This document shows positions 16,981 to 26,405 of a stretch of DNA of 64,000 nucleotides, in pieces; position 1 is the first letter of the stretch, and every line of letters starts with the position of its first letter. The notes under the pieces are model-generated. The model made no database searches and was not told the DNA's origin. It saw nothing but the letters and a program-made list of their open reading frames with translations. The translations under genes were made by a program, and so were the position numbers. Origin of the DNA: Arcicella rosea (GTDB lineage Bacteria; Bacteroidota; Bacteroidia; Cytophagales; Spirosomataceae); the NCBI RefSeq assembly GCF_040543805.1, contig NZ_JBEUMS010000015.1, positions 1 through 64,000 on the forward strand, given 5' to 3'.

Positions 16981-18033
16981 ATGAAAACAATCAAAGGTCC
17001 TGCTATATTTTTAGCACAATTTTTAGATAACGTTGCTCCTTTCAATACCCTTGATTCAATTACTTCTTGGGTAGCTGACTTAGGATATAAAGGAGTACAA
17101 ATTCCTACTTGGGATGCTCGTGCAATTGATTTACAATTAGCTGCCGAATCAAAAACTTATTGCGATGAATTGAAAGGTAAATTGGCGGATAAAGGTATCC
17201 AAATCACTGAACTTTCAACACACTTACAAGGACAATTAGTTGCAGTAAACCCAGCTTACGATGTAATGTTCGATGGTTTTGCACCAGATTCAGTAAAAGG
17301 AAATCCAAAAGCCCGTACAGAATGGGCTGTGCAACAATTGAAGTATGCAGCAAAAGCTTCTCAGAACTTAGGTTTGAAAGCTCATGCTACTTTCTCTGGT
17401 GCTTTGATGTGGCATACAGTTTATCCTTGGCCTCAACGCCCTGCTGGATTGGTAGAACAAGGTTTTACCGAATTAGCTAATCGTTGGTTGCCTATTTTGG
17501 ATGCTTTTGAAGATTCAGGAGTTGACCTTTGCTACGAAATTCACCCAGGAGAAGATTTACATGATGGTGTTACTTTTGAAATGTTCTTAGAAAAAGTAGG
17601 TAATCACAAACGTGCTAACCTGCTTTATGATCCATCTCACTTTGTATTGCAATGTTTAGATTATTTACAATACATTGATTTCTATCACGAAAGAATCAAG
17701 ATGTTCCACGTAAAAGATGCTGAATTTAACCCTACTGGGAAACAAGGCGTTTATGGCGGTTATCAATCATGGGTAAATCGTGCTGGTCGTTTCCGTTCTT
17801 TGGGCGATGGACAAGTTGACTTTGGTTCTATTTTCTCTAAATTAACCCAATACGGCTACGATGGTTGGGCAGTGTTAGAATGGGAATGTGCTATCAAAGA
17901 CCCTGTTCAAGGTGCAACAGAAGGCGCTCCATTTATTGACTCACACATCATCCAAGCGACATCTAAAGTATTTGATGATTTTGCTGGCGGTGGTGCTGAT
18001 ATTGAATTGAATAAGAAGATTTTGGGAATTTAA
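16981..18033 (+). CDS. Sugar phosphate isomerase/epimerase family protein (TIM barrel)
   Basis: 350 residues, cytoplasmic. The xylose-isomerase-like barrel is shown by ADLGYKGVQIP near the start and metal ligands in YEIHPGED (Glu), YDPSHF (Asp), FHVKDAEF (His, Asp) and LEWECA (Glu). Substrate unknown. With the Gfo/Idh/MocA enzyme upstream it resembles bacterial sugar or inositol catabolic pairs. The two genes would be adjacent but for the inserted four-helix-bundle element. Confidence 0.9.
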   Translation: MKTIKGPAIFLAQFLDNVAPFNTLDSITSWVADLGYKGVQIPTWDARAIDLQLAAESKTYCDELKGKLADKGIQITELSTHLQGQLVAVNPAYDVMFDGFAPDSVKGNPKARTEWAVQQLKYAAKASQNLGLKAHATFSGALMWHTVYPWPQRPAGLVEQGFTELANRWLPILDAFEDSGVDLCYEIHPGEDLHDGVTFEMFLEKVGNHKRANLLYDPSHFVLQCLDYLQYIDFYHERIKMFHVKDAEFNPTGKQGVYGGYQSWVNRAGRFRSLGDGQVDFGSIFSKLTQYGYDGWAVLEWECAIKDPVQGATEGAPFIDSHIIQATSKVFDDFAGGGADIELNKKILGI

Positions 18034-18250
18034 GAGGCTATCAGTAGTCGGATTTCAGATATCAGCTTTCTGTTTACAAAACCCTTGCAAGCCTGCAAGG
18101 GTTTTTATTTTTAAAATTTAGGGTATTTAATTTTTGATTTATCAAAAAAATAGTATTTTTATTATCAATATCATACCATATCAGCAATTATATTAAAAAC
18201 TTCTATGTAAAGTAAGTTTTGAAAGCTGATGACCGAAACCTGATAGCCAT
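18034..18250. repeat. Inverted words (GGCTATCAG...ATCAGCTTTC) around a terminator
   Basis: The left arm 18036-18070 and right arm 18221-18248 are complementary in blocks (GGCTATCAG, CGG-TTTC, ATCAGCTTTC). They begin 3 bp after one stop codon and end 8 bp before the next start codon. An intrinsic terminator (18078-18105) lies between them. Confidence 0.6.
18078..18105 (+). terminator. Intrinsic terminator after sugar isomerase gene
   Basis: Perfect 12-bp stem AAAACCCTTGCA/TGCAAGGGTTTT with a 4-base loop and a T run. Confidence 0.85.
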
Positions 18251-18256
18251 ACAACT

Positions 18257-18691
18257 ATGCGTCTTTTCCAATCCGAATCTGAAATAGAATCCTTAATAGA
18301 AAAATTCAACACTTGTACTTTGCCAGCTGAGGCTTGGACACATGAAGCGCATTTAGCGATGGGCGTTTGGTATTTGCGTCAGTATAATCTTAAGCAGTCG
18401 ATGCACTTGGTACGACAAAGAATTATTTTATTCAATAGTTCTGTTGGAGGACCTATCAACTTTGAAAGAGGTTATCACGAAACACTTACTTGGTTTTGGT
18501 TGAAAACCGTTGAGGCTTTTTTAGACAGATTTGGGAGAGAAAAAACATTACTGGAAGCGTGCAATGCTTTTTTAAGTAGCGAATACGCTTTGCGAGATAG
18601 AGCCTTATTGTTTTACAAAAAAGAAGAAGTCATGTCGCTGGAAGCACGGGCATTTTTGGTATTGCCTACCAATACTTCCCGCCCTTTTTAA
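18257..18691 (+). CDS. Conserved hypothetical helical protein
   Basis: 144 residues, no signal peptide. It is mainly helical with a notable WTHEAHLAMGVWYLRQY block early and FERGYHETLTWFWLK later; the spaced His and Glu residues could bind metal, but I cannot name the family. Its 3' end overlaps the converging glycosyltransferase gene by 26 bp, so the final residues (LPTNTSRPF) are constrained on both strands. Confidence 0.75.
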   Translation: MRLFQSESEIESLIEKFNTCTLPAEAWTHEAHLAMGVWYLRQYNLKQSMHLVRQRIILFNSSVGGPINFERGYHETLTWFWLKTVEAFLDRFGREKTLLEACNAFLSSEYALRDRALLFYKKEEVMSLEARAFLVLPTNTSRPF

Positions 18692-19424
18692 GTATCAACT
18701 TTACTCCTCGAATAGTAATTTGTATATGTGCCATGATTACACCGAAAAAGCCAAAATGCTTTTTCAATACTTCATAGCGGTCGAGTAAGGAGCGTTTTAA
18801 TTGTTTGTTGGAAATGCCACCAACCAAGTATTTTGCCACTACTGTATCTAAAAACTGTACTTTTTTCGCTCTTTTCAAACATTCAATTTCCCAATCAATA
18901 TCAGCACTGAGGTTATTTTCAAGATAAAAAGGAGCGATAGATTTACGAGCGATAAAGGCTTGATGACAAACCAACATCCCTAAATTCATATCTTGCCATT
19001 TAAGGTTTTTGGGCAAACGATGCGGCGTAATTACTGAACGTAAGCCTTGAATTGTACCGTTTTCTTCTACAAAATAAGTATCTCCATAAAACACATCAGC
19101 ATTGGTTTCAGCCAAAGATTGCATAAAATTTGCCACTACTTCACTATCATTAATTTCGTCGCCAGCGTTCATAAACCAGACAAAATCTCCCTTAGCCAAA
19201 CGCAAACCTTTATTCATGGCATCGTATAAACCTTTGTCTGGTTCAGATACTAAAAGGTTTACTCTTTCGCCATAAGCTTTCGCAATTTCCAAGGTTGAAT
19301 CTTTCGATTTTCCATCAATAATAATGTACTCAAAATCTTGGTTTGATTGAGCTAAAATACTCTCGATGGTTCTTTTTAGGAATTTTTCAGCGTTATAAGT
19401 AATGGTAATGATACTTAATTTCAT
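18666..19424 (-). CDS. Family 2 glycosyltransferase
   Basis: 252 residues. A GT-A fold with LSIITITYNAEKFLKRTIESI at the start, DYIIIDGKSKDST-like donor-binding block, DKGLYDAMNKGL and the metal-binding region FMNAGDE. It resembles WcaE-type enzymes of colanic-acid clusters. It transfers a sugar from a nucleotide donor onto the growing polysaccharide at the inner membrane. Last gene of the leftward operon; its start overlaps the preceding stop by 4 bp. Confidence 0.9.
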   Translation of the reverse strand: MKLSIITITYNAEKFLKRTIESILAQSNQDFEYIIIDGKSKDSTLEIAKAYGERVNLLVSEPDKGLYDAMNKGLRLAKGDFVWFMNAGDEINDSEVVANFMQSLAETNADVFYGDTYFVEENGTIQGLRSVITPHRLPKNLKWQDMNLGMLVCHQAFIARKSIAPFYLENNLSADIDWEIECLKRAKKVQFLDTVVAKYLVGGISNKQLKRSLLDRYEVLKKHFGFFGVIMAHIQITIRGVKLILKKGGKYW

Positions 19425-20683
19425 AATAATGATTCATATAAAGCTTGGTACTGTTTCGCTACTACTTCTTCGGCATAATTTCCAATCACTTTTTGTCTGG
19501 CATTTTGACAAAGTAATTGATAATCAGCTTGAAACAATGTCCAGAAAATACCTTTTGCCAGCTCTTCAGCAGATTTAAAAGTAGCTAAATATCCATTTTT
19601 TTGATGTTTAATCATTTCAGGAATGCCACCTGTTTCAAAACCAACAACTGGTGTTGCGCAAGCCAAAGATTCCATAATGGTATTCGGCAAATTATCTTCC
19701 AAAGAAGAAACTACAAAAACAGAAGCGGAGGAATACGCCAAAGCGATTTCAGATAAATCTGAAAGTTTGCCTAAAACATTTACTTTAAAAGGAAGATTTT
19801 CAAAATCATTGGCATTCGCTTGTCCGAAAATAATTAGCTCAACCTCCTTATTATCAACCGAATACTTTTTTTTTAAAATCGCTAAAGCTTCTTTAAAATA
19901 GACAAATCCTTTCCGAACATCACTAATCTTAGCCGCCGCAAAAAGTATATAACGTTTGTTGGTATCTAATTGAAAGTGCTGTTGAGCAATTGATTTTTTG
20001 GTCGGTTTGAACAATGAAGTATCAATTGGATTTGGAATCGAAACAATTTTCTTGCCTTCTAATAAAGTACTCGCCTTCGCTTTTTTTGCTAACCAATTGC
20101 TACAAGCAACGATGGTAATGTTGGCATTTTGAAAAATTTCTTGTTTAGCTTTCCAGACTTGATTTGACAAATCTGTTGAAGAAGGATTTTTAAGAAATTC
20201 TGTACAATTTCCACAGCTTTGTTGATAATGAGTACAGTCTCTTGAATAATGACAACCACCCGTAAAAACCCACATATCGTGCAAAGTCCAAACAATTGGC
20301 TTTTGGGTTTCAATAAGTTTTTTGAGAGAATTAAGTGAAAGAAATCCAAAATTTATCCAATGTAAATGAATAATATCAGTTTTTTTAATCAATGAATGTT
20401 GACTAATATCAATACCTATTTTTGCTTGTGAAAAGATAAATCTTACTGCTTTGGATTTTTCATAAAAAGCAAATTGATAGCGATCGAAAGCGAATCTGGC
20501 AAGAGCTACTTTTTTCAAGAACCAATTTGGAGCAATTGCTTCGACATTGGGAGCTTTCCCTTTTTGGTCTTGCACAAGCATTTTTGATTCTAAGCCATTG
20601 TCATTTAAGGCTTTATTGAGCCTAGAAGCAGCGATAGACGCTCCGCCATAAGTATCAAAAGTGCTTAAAATCGTAATTTTCAT
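19421..20683 (-). CDS. Family 4-type glycosyltransferase with Cys cluster
   Basis: 420 residues from MKITILSTFDTYGGASIAASR. GT-B fold: acceptor-binding N-domain, then IPNPIDTSLFKP and the donor-binding block SLEDNLPNTIMESLACATPVVGF with ETGGIPEM. The N-domain carries a Cys cluster (GGCHYSRDC...CGNC) seen in WcaC-like enzymes of exopolysaccharide clusters, possibly binding zinc. Starting at 20683 leaves 1 bp to the upstream stop; the longer form is unnecessary. Confidence 0.9.
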   Translation of the reverse strand: MKITILSTFDTYGGASIAASRLNKALNDNGLESKMLVQDQKGKAPNVEAIAPNWFLKKVALARFAFDRYQFAFYEKSKAVRFIFSQAKIGIDISQHSLIKKTDIIHLHWINFGFLSLNSLKKLIETQKPIVWTLHDMWVFTGGCHYSRDCTHYQQSCGNCTEFLKNPSSTDLSNQVWKAKQEIFQNANITIVACSNWLAKKAKASTLLEGKKIVSIPNPIDTSLFKPTKKSIAQQHFQLDTNKRYILFAAAKISDVRKGFVYFKEALAILKKKYSVDNKEVELIIFGQANANDFENLPFKVNVLGKLSDLSEIALAYSSASVFVVSSLEDNLPNTIMESLACATPVVGFETGGIPEMIKHQKNGYLATFKSAEELAKGIFWTLFQADYQLLCQNARQKVIGNYAEEVVAKQYQALYESLL

Positions 20684-20684
20684 A

Positions 20685-21491
20685 TTATGGACGATAGCCA
20701 AAAATGTTTAATTGCAAATCCATCAAATCATTGCCTTTATAGCGATGATTAACGAGCGGTTTTGTGCGGTCTTGAGCAGAATTGATGAAGTAACGGAAAC
20801 CATTTTTAGCCAAAATATTCAGAATTTCACCTAATTCCTGTGCTTGTTCTGGAAAAGCGTGATATTCGATAAAGATGTTTTTTACTTGCTTTAATGAGTC
20901 GGTACAGTCTTTCAACACTGCCGTTTCAGCTCCTTCAATATCCATCTTTAACATATCAACCGAAGGCGTTTTGTCAAGTACATCTTTCAAACGAAAAGAA
21001 GCAACTTTTACTTTATCGCCTTCGCCATAAATTGATGCTCCGTCAGAGCCTTCAGAGGCAAATTCAATGCCTTCGTCATCAATCCAAACGGCTTTATTGA
21101 TTACTTCTACGTCCGAAAATCCATTTTTACTTAGATTTGATTGGAGTATTGTAGCAATTTTAGCATCAGCCTCAAAAGCTGTGATTTGAGCATTTGGATA
21201 TTCTCTTTTGAAAAATGCACAACTTGAACCAATATTTGCTCCGCAATCTAAAATCACAGGGTTTGCCGAATTTGTATTGAATTTATAAAACTGTTCAACG
21301 AAAATTTCTTGAAACTGAAAAAGAAAAGACATACAATCAGGTACTTGGAATGTCATTCCTTGAAATGTTACTTCACGAGCTTCGTAGCGTTTTACATCTC
21401 CGTACTTTCTGAAAAGCTTTAGTAATTCACGACTTTCAGGAGTTCTGAAAGCATGATATGGTCCTTTTAATATGTATTTTAAAACAAACAT
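20685..21491 (-). CDS. FkbM family methyltransferase
   Basis: 268 residues. SAM-binding motif I is ILDCGANIGSSCAFF, then AFEAD for the ribose-binding acidic residue, MLKMDIEGAE (family signature) and IEYHAFPEQ. FkbM enzymes O-methylate sugars or polyketides; here a polysaccharide sugar is the likely substrate. One of two FkbM genes in this operon; they share the fold but are not close copies. Confidence 0.9.
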   Translation of the reverse strand: MFVLKYILKGPYHAFRTPESRELLKLFRKYGDVKRYEAREVTFQGMTFQVPDCMSFLFQFQEIFVEQFYKFNTNSANPVILDCGANIGSSCAFFKREYPNAQITAFEADAKIATILQSNLSKNGFSDVEVINKAVWIDDEGIEFASEGSDGASIYGEGDKVKVASFRLKDVLDKTPSVDMLKMDIEGAETAVLKDCTDSLKQVKNIFIEYHAFPEQAQELGEILNILAKNGFRYFINSAQDRTKPLVNHRYKGNDLMDLQLNIFGYRP

Positions 21492-21500
21492 TTTAATATG

Positions 21501-21660
21501 GTCATCAGCGGTCAGCTTTAGGCTTTCAGCTTTTTTTGATATTATGAATTACTCATGGCATGACTTAGAGTCATGCCATGAGTTTTCAATCAATTTGTCA
21601 ACTCAATTTTAATTCAACAGTTTAACCCTGATTGCTGACAGCCGATGACCGACAGCTCTC
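21501..21660. repeat. Nested inverted words and palindrome inside EPS operon
   Basis: The outer arms are GTCATCAGCGGTCAGC (21501-21516) and the complementary stretch in 21633-21648 (13 of 16 match). Between them lies a hairpin with 15-bp perfect arms ACTCATGGCATGACT (21551-21565 and 21569-21583). The right outer arm is inside the coding end of the next glycosyltransferase. Confidence 0.65.
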
Positions 21661-22854
21661 AAAAGCCCTTTGATAATTTTTAATTACCACATGGATATTT
21701 ACTTCGTCACGAATAATTTGACCAGAATTAAGTCCCATTTGGCGAGTTTTTGCTGGGTCAGACAAAAGTACAGCTAATTTTTTAAATAAATCATCGGCAT
21801 TACCATCCTCAAAAATAAAGCCGTTGTAGCCATCTCTTACCAATTTTTTCTCTGTTCCGTCTGCTACTGCACAAACAATGGGTTTATCAAAACACATCGC
21901 ATCGTTGATTGACAAACCGCCCATTCCTGCCAGAACATATACAAGCGAAGCATTAAAATATTGTCCGAGTTCGGTCATTTTATAAACTCCCCCCGTAAAA
22001 ATTACTTGTTTTTCAATGCCCAAAGCGATAGCTTGTTCTTTGAGGTTTTGCTCTTCTGGACCAGTTCCAACAATTACTAATTCCGCCGTTGGAAATTGCA
22101 CCAAAAGTTTACTAAAAACCTCAATCAGCATATCTACTCTTTTCCATTTCACCAATCTACCGACGTGTAAAAGTCGCAATGGATTTTCTGGCAAAACAGT
22201 ATTAACTCCTTCAATTTTAGCTTTATCTGCCAAAATCAAATCAGTATCTGGCGAATTGTAAATCACAAAGATTTTCTCTTTCGGCACGCCATAACTGCCA
22301 AATACTTCGTAAGCTTCTTCGGTATAATCTACGTGAGCATCAACCAAATTAAAAGCTCTTTTATAGGAGTATTTCAGTAAAGTATATTTCAATTTAAAAG
22401 CCAAACTATCAGGTTTTAAATTGGTTTGCATCGTTTCCGAAGCAACACCTCCGTTGGCATAAAAATCAAGGGCTTCTTTGAATTTTGGAATATTGAACGG
22501 AATTTCCTTGAGTATCAATTTAATTCCCATGCTTCTTATTTTCCAAAGTAACATCGGATTATATACAAAAGCCAAGATATAAGGCCAAATCGTAACAATT
22601 ACGTCTGGTCGCTCGGCTTCGATGGTTTCTATAAAATTCTTGAAGAAAGGTTTCCCCCAAAGTGTTTTGTATTCTTCTAAGAAATGTACTTTGAATTCTA
22701 TACCATCTAAGGTTTGATGCACGCCAGAACCAACCGTTTTTCCACCACTTTTAGGAGCAATCACAACGATTTCTTGTCCTTCAATACGATTCAAACGATT
22801 GAGAACCAAGTTATAATAATGTGGCAAGCCACCAAAAGTAAATAATATTTTCAT
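21622..22854 (-). CDS. Family 4 glycosyltransferase
   Basis: 410 residues, GT-B fold. IFVIYNSPDTDLI ends the N-domain; the C-domain has RLLHVGRLVKWKRVDMLIEVF, LVIVGTGPEE, VIFTGGVY and DKPIVCAVADGTEKKLV. The acceptor sugar is unknown. The last ten residues (CRSSAVSNQG) are encoded by the repeated intergenic words, so the original C-terminus has probably been replaced by read-through into the repeat. Confidence 0.9.
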   Translation of the reverse strand: MKILFTFGGLPHYYNLVLNRLNRIEGQEIVVIAPKSGGKTVGSGVHQTLDGIEFKVHFLEEYKTLWGKPFFKNFIETIEAERPDVIVTIWPYILAFVYNPMLLWKIRSMGIKLILKEIPFNIPKFKEALDFYANGGVASETMQTNLKPDSLAFKLKYTLLKYSYKRAFNLVDAHVDYTEEAYEVFGSYGVPKEKIFVIYNSPDTDLILADKAKIEGVNTVLPENPLRLLHVGRLVKWKRVDMLIEVFSKLLVQFPTAELVIVGTGPEEQNLKEQAIALGIEKQVIFTGGVYKMTELGQYFNASLVYVLAGMGGLSINDAMCFDKPIVCAVADGTEKKLVRDGYNGFIFEDGNADDLFKKLAVLLSDPAKTRQMGLNSGQIIRDEVNIHVVIKNYQRAFESCRSSAVSNQG

Positions 22855-22861
22855 AGTTTTG

Positions 22862-22905
22862 ATTCGTATGTAGTGATTAGTAAATAGTGATTGGTGATTA
22901 GGTCT
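22862..22905. repeat. Short word array (TAGTGATTAG type)
   Basis: GTAGTGATTAGTAAATAG and TGATTGGTGATTAG words fill part of the 81-bp gap between flippase and glycosyltransferase. Only one arm is present, so it may be a decayed copy of the arrays at 16453 and 42141. Confidence 0.5.
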
Positions 22906-22935
22906 TTTATTTAAACGGTTTAATTATTCTAATAA

Positions 22936-24438
22936 CTACCTTCTCGTTATTTTACTAAACAAAGACTCTACTGTTCTACTTAAATCTTCTGAAATTCTAA
23001 AAAACAAGACTCCTCCACCAAAGAGTATCGTAATGCAAACGGATTTTATAGTGATATTCACAAAACTCATCCAAATGTTGCCTTCAAAACTTGGAATAAA
23101 AAGTGTGATTCCATAAGTGAAAAAGCCTAATAAAAGCGTTTTTACCGTCGCTAAATTGAATGGTTGAAGATTAAGTTTATACTTGATAAAAAAGAATTTT
23201 ACTAAATTATACACTACCACCGAAACCAACATTGCCAAAGCCGCACCATTATAGCCATAAATTGGAATAAAAATTAAATTCACCAATAAGAGTACCACAA
23301 AACGGATGATGTAAAATCCAAAATCATATTTATAATAAGGCGAATTCTTTAGGATTTCAGAATTTAAACCTGTAGCCATGTCGAAAACGCTATAAAGTCC
23401 AACCATTAAAACCACAAATTTCCCTTGACTATACACAGCCGCATTTGGAATAATTTGAAAAACCGCATCAATATTTGTCCAAATTCCCAAGAACAGAAAA
23501 CCACCGACAATCAATAAATTCAGGGCTGATTTTTGGTAAATTTCTTCGATATGTTCAAGATTATTGTTCTTCCAAGATTCCGCTAAAAGTGGCTCTGTGA
23601 TTGAAGCAATGGCATTTCTAGGAATGGCAATCACCATTCCGATACTTGAAGCAATGAAGAAAATAGCCGTACTGTCTAAACCTCCTTTGTAGGCAGGAAG
23701 CATCAATTTTTCGATATTGGGCAAAAGCGTAGCCGTTGCTCCACCAAGAATAGTCCAAAGTCCGTACATATACATTTCTTTGAAAATCGGTTGTTTCAAG
23801 AAACTAAAATCAAAACGAAGGTAAAGTTTCCCTAAGATTTTGATGTAAATTAACAAGAAACAGATGTTCAAGAAATAAACCAGAATAATGCCATTCAGCA
23901 ATTGGTCGAAAGTAATGAACTTAAAGCCAAACAATAACGCTAAAATGGAATTAGATGATTTTAGAAAAATTTCCCTGAGAATCGTTGGTACAACAATCCG
24001 AAGATGAACTTTGCTGTAGGTTTCTAAAGTAGTTGCATAAAGCAGGAAAAAAGTAATTAAAGGCAAGTACCAATAATATTGAATCAGTAATGGAGAATTA
24101 TCCATATAAACCGACTGAAAAACACCTTTTAAACCTACATAAGAAAGTAAAAACAGCAAAAAACCAACGAATGGAGCTAACAATAAATACCCGAAAAAAC
24201 CATTGTGTTGGCGTTCAGGATCAGCAAATCGAGTAAAAAATCTTACGCCAACATGGGGCGTTCCTAAATTTGAGAATGCTGCAAATACTTGAGGAAAACT
24301 AATTAAAGCCGTATATAAACCTAATTGCTGAGGTGAAAGAAATTTACTATAAAGAAACAAAACATTGACCGTTCCGATGATTACTCCGACGTAGGTAACA
24401 ATGGAACTTTTGATGCTTTGACGTATGACGATGCCCAT
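22936..24438 (-). CDS. Wzx-type polysaccharide flippase
   Basis: 500 residues from MGIVIRQSIKS, with about 12-14 hydrophobic segments through its whole length. The start SIVTYVGVIIGTVNVLFLYSKFLSP is typical of the polysaccharide biosynthesis/MATE-like family. It would move lipid-linked repeat units across the inner membrane. Start chosen seven codons inside the longest frame because MGIVIRQS aligns with homologues. Central gene of the operon. Confidence 0.9.
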   Translation of the reverse strand: MGIVIRQSIKSSIVTYVGVIIGTVNVLFLYSKFLSPQQLGLYTALISFPQVFAAFSNLGTPHVGVRFFTRFADPERQHNGFFGYLLLAPFVGFLLFLLSYVGLKGVFQSVYMDNSPLLIQYYWYLPLITFFLLYATTLETYSKVHLRIVVPTILREIFLKSSNSILALLFGFKFITFDQLLNGIILVYFLNICFLLIYIKILGKLYLRFDFSFLKQPIFKEMYMYGLWTILGGATATLLPNIEKLMLPAYKGGLDSTAIFFIASSIGMVIAIPRNAIASITEPLLAESWKNNNLEHIEEIYQKSALNLLIVGGFLFLGIWTNIDAVFQIIPNAAVYSQGKFVVLMVGLYSVFDMATGLNSEILKNSPYYKYDFGFYIIRFVVLLLVNLIFIPIYGYNGAALAMLVSVVVYNLVKFFFIKYKLNLQPFNLATVKTLLLGFFTYGITLFIPSFEGNIWMSFVNITIKSVCITILFGGGVLFFRISEDLSRTVESLFSKITRR

Positions 24439-24461
24439 TAAATAAAGATTAAACAACAAAA

Positions 24462-25412
24462 TTACTTCGAGAAACCTCGTTTATATTTTTGTCTTGATAA
24501 ATAGAGTTGAATCAATCTACCCATCATTCTGAATCCGATGAATAGTATTTGCCAGCTTCTTTTCCAAGATTGCTGAGCAATTTGCTCAATAATATGAGTT
24601 AACCAAAGTGTTTGAAATTTTACAAAAGCTTTTCCTAAACCCCAACGAACATTCTTGAGCAGCGCCAAGTATTGTCCGTAGAATTGCATTTTTTCTGAAT
24701 AGGAAAGACTGGCTTTATTGATACTTTTCAGACGATTTTCTCGTGCATGAACAATACTTGCGTTCGGAACGAAACCGATTTTGAAACGATGAAAAAGTGT
24801 ACGATTCACAAGGTCAACGTCTTCACCATACATAAAAAAAGCTGGGTCGAAGTAACCGATTTTATGAAATGCCTTCAAATTCAGCAACCAAGCAGCGGCA
24901 TTTACAAAAGGCAACTCGTAAATTTCTTTCTTACTTTCAAAAAAAGTATCAGATGCCCATTGCCAGTTTTTCGAAGTTGACAAGTAAATCCCAAAACCTT
25001 CGTCTAAAGCAGTTTGCTCTGAATTAAAATGCACAGGACTAATTATACCAAAATCTTGATTTCGTTCTGCTACTTTCACCAAACGTTCTACACAATCATT
25101 TTCAATCAGCCAAGCGTCTTGATTCAACAGAAAAACATATTCTGCATTCCTTTCAATGGCATATTCAATGCCCAAATTGTTAGCTCTTCCAAAACCGATG
25201 TTTTCGTTTAGCTCAATGTGTTTTACTGCTGGAAATTGCTCTTTAATCAACTCTATACCCTTTTTTTCAGGCGAATGATTATCAACAACAATAATTTGGT
25301 CTTTGAAATGACTGTTTTCAAAACTTTTCAAACAGCGTTCAATCCATTCCAAACCATTATAATACACAATGATTACCCAAGTATTTTTATGAACGATACT
25401 TTCCATCTTCAT
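24462..25412 (-). CDS. Family 2 glycosyltransferase (rhamnosyltransferase-like)
   Basis: 316 residues. WVIIVYYNGLEWIERCLKSF, IIVVDNHSPEKKG, IELNENIGFGRANNLGI and FLLNQDAWL form the GT-A nucleotide-sugar site, followed by FFMYGEDVDLVNR with the base-type acidic residues. This pattern is common in rhamnosyl- and fucosyltransferases of surface polysaccharides. A second ATG two codons downstream is equally possible. Confidence 0.88.
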   Translation of the reverse strand: MKMESIVHKNTWVIIVYYNGLEWIERCLKSFENSHFKDQIIVVDNHSPEKKGIELIKEQFPAVKHIELNENIGFGRANNLGIEYAIERNAEYVFLLNQDAWLIENDCVERLVKVAERNQDFGIISPVHFNSEQTALDEGFGIYLSTSKNWQWASDTFFESKKEIYELPFVNAAAWLLNLKAFHKIGYFDPAFFMYGEDVDLVNRTLFHRFKIGFVPNASIVHARENRLKSINKASLSYSEKMQFYGQYLALLKNVRWGLGKAFVKFQTLWLTHIIEQIAQQSWKRSWQILFIGFRMMGRLIQLYLSRQKYKRGFSK

Positions 25413-25416
25413 AAAA

Positions 25417-26337
25417 TTACACTTTCAGCAAGCCCAAGCTTCTAGCAATTTCTGGACGACAAATCAAATAGTTTGATTCGTCTGTAGCAATAATATCTTT
25501 TTGTAAAGTTGTTGTACCGTCTTCATCAATACTGTAAAAAAGATAATTGCACCCTTTCAGAATTTCTTGTACTTGTTTGCCTAATTCATCCGTGAAAATT
25601 TCGATTAATAAAGTTGGCTGGAATTTCTGCAAATACTCTCCCATTCCACGCAAAGCTTCTGGTTCGTGCATTTCCACATCCACTTTCATTAAATCAATGT
25701 TCGTAATGTTATTGGCTTCTATATAATCTTTCAGCGTTGTCGCTGGTACTTTTGTTTCAAAACGAGTGTCTTTATGAGAAACGTGGCGAACATCCGAAAA
25801 CTCTTTGTTCAAAGTAGCACTATAGTTATTGGCTTCTGGAATATCATACAAAGTAAGTTCGCCCGTGAAATCCGAAACCGCCATCCATTCAGCTCTTACC
25901 TCATAATTGTTCAATTTACAGTTTGCTGCATACTTATCGTGTGTTCTTTTTACGGGTTCAAAGCCATAAACTGCGGCTGAAGGATTTACACTTTTGGTCA
26001 GCAAAGAGTACATTCCTGTATTTGCACCCACATCAAAAACTACTTTTGATGATTTAGAAAGTTGCGTCCATAATCTTAAAGAGTAACCTTCACGGCCAAC
26101 GCCTAAACCAACCCAGAAAAGACCGTCTTCAATAATAAAACCGTGTGTATTGTAATGATTGATGTAGAAAGATTTATCACCTTCAACTTTTACTTTAAAT
26201 TTTCCATCAAAAAAAAGATGACGATAAACAGATTTTGAAGGAACATAGATGCTTCTGATGAGTTCAAAAATTTGTCTTTTAAAAGGGATATTCTGATAAA
26301 TTGTTTTCAGTACACTATTTTTGTTAATTTGTGTCAT
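25417..26337 (-). CDS. FkbM family methyltransferase
   Basis: 306 residues. VVFDVGANTGMYSLL is SAM motif I, YGFEPVKRT motif II, and DLMKVDVEMHEPEALRGM the FkbM signature. The C-terminal half ends LLIEIFTDELG. First gene of the leftward polysaccharide operon; four bases separate it from the next gene. A promoter lies at 26368-26396. It likely methylates a glycan residue. Confidence 0.9.
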   Translation of the reverse strand: MTQINKNSVLKTIYQNIPFKRQIFELIRSIYVPSKSVYRHLFFDGKFKVKVEGDKSFYINHYNTHGFIIEDGLFWVGLGVGREGYSLRLWTQLSKSSKVVFDVGANTGMYSLLTKSVNPSAAVYGFEPVKRTHDKYAANCKLNNYEVRAEWMAVSDFTGELTLYDIPEANNYSATLNKEFSDVRHVSHKDTRFETKVPATTLKDYIEANNITNIDLMKVDVEMHEPEALRGMGEYLQKFQPTLLIEIFTDELGKQVQEILKGCNYLFYSIDEDGTTTLQKDIIATDESNYLICRPEIARSLGLLKV

Positions 26338-26367
26338 CTTTTACTAATGGTTATTTTGAAGTATTTG

Positions 26368-26396
26368 CAAAGTTACAGATTTTAAGATAGCTCAAA
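26368..26396 (-). promoter_or_regulatory. Promoter of the polysaccharide operon
   Basis: Minus strand TTTG (26396-26393), 17 bp, TAACTTTG (26375-26368). The start codon is 31 bp downstream. It is back to back with the rightward promoter at 26406. Confidence 0.5.
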
Positions 26397-26405
26397 AAAT
26401 TTGAT

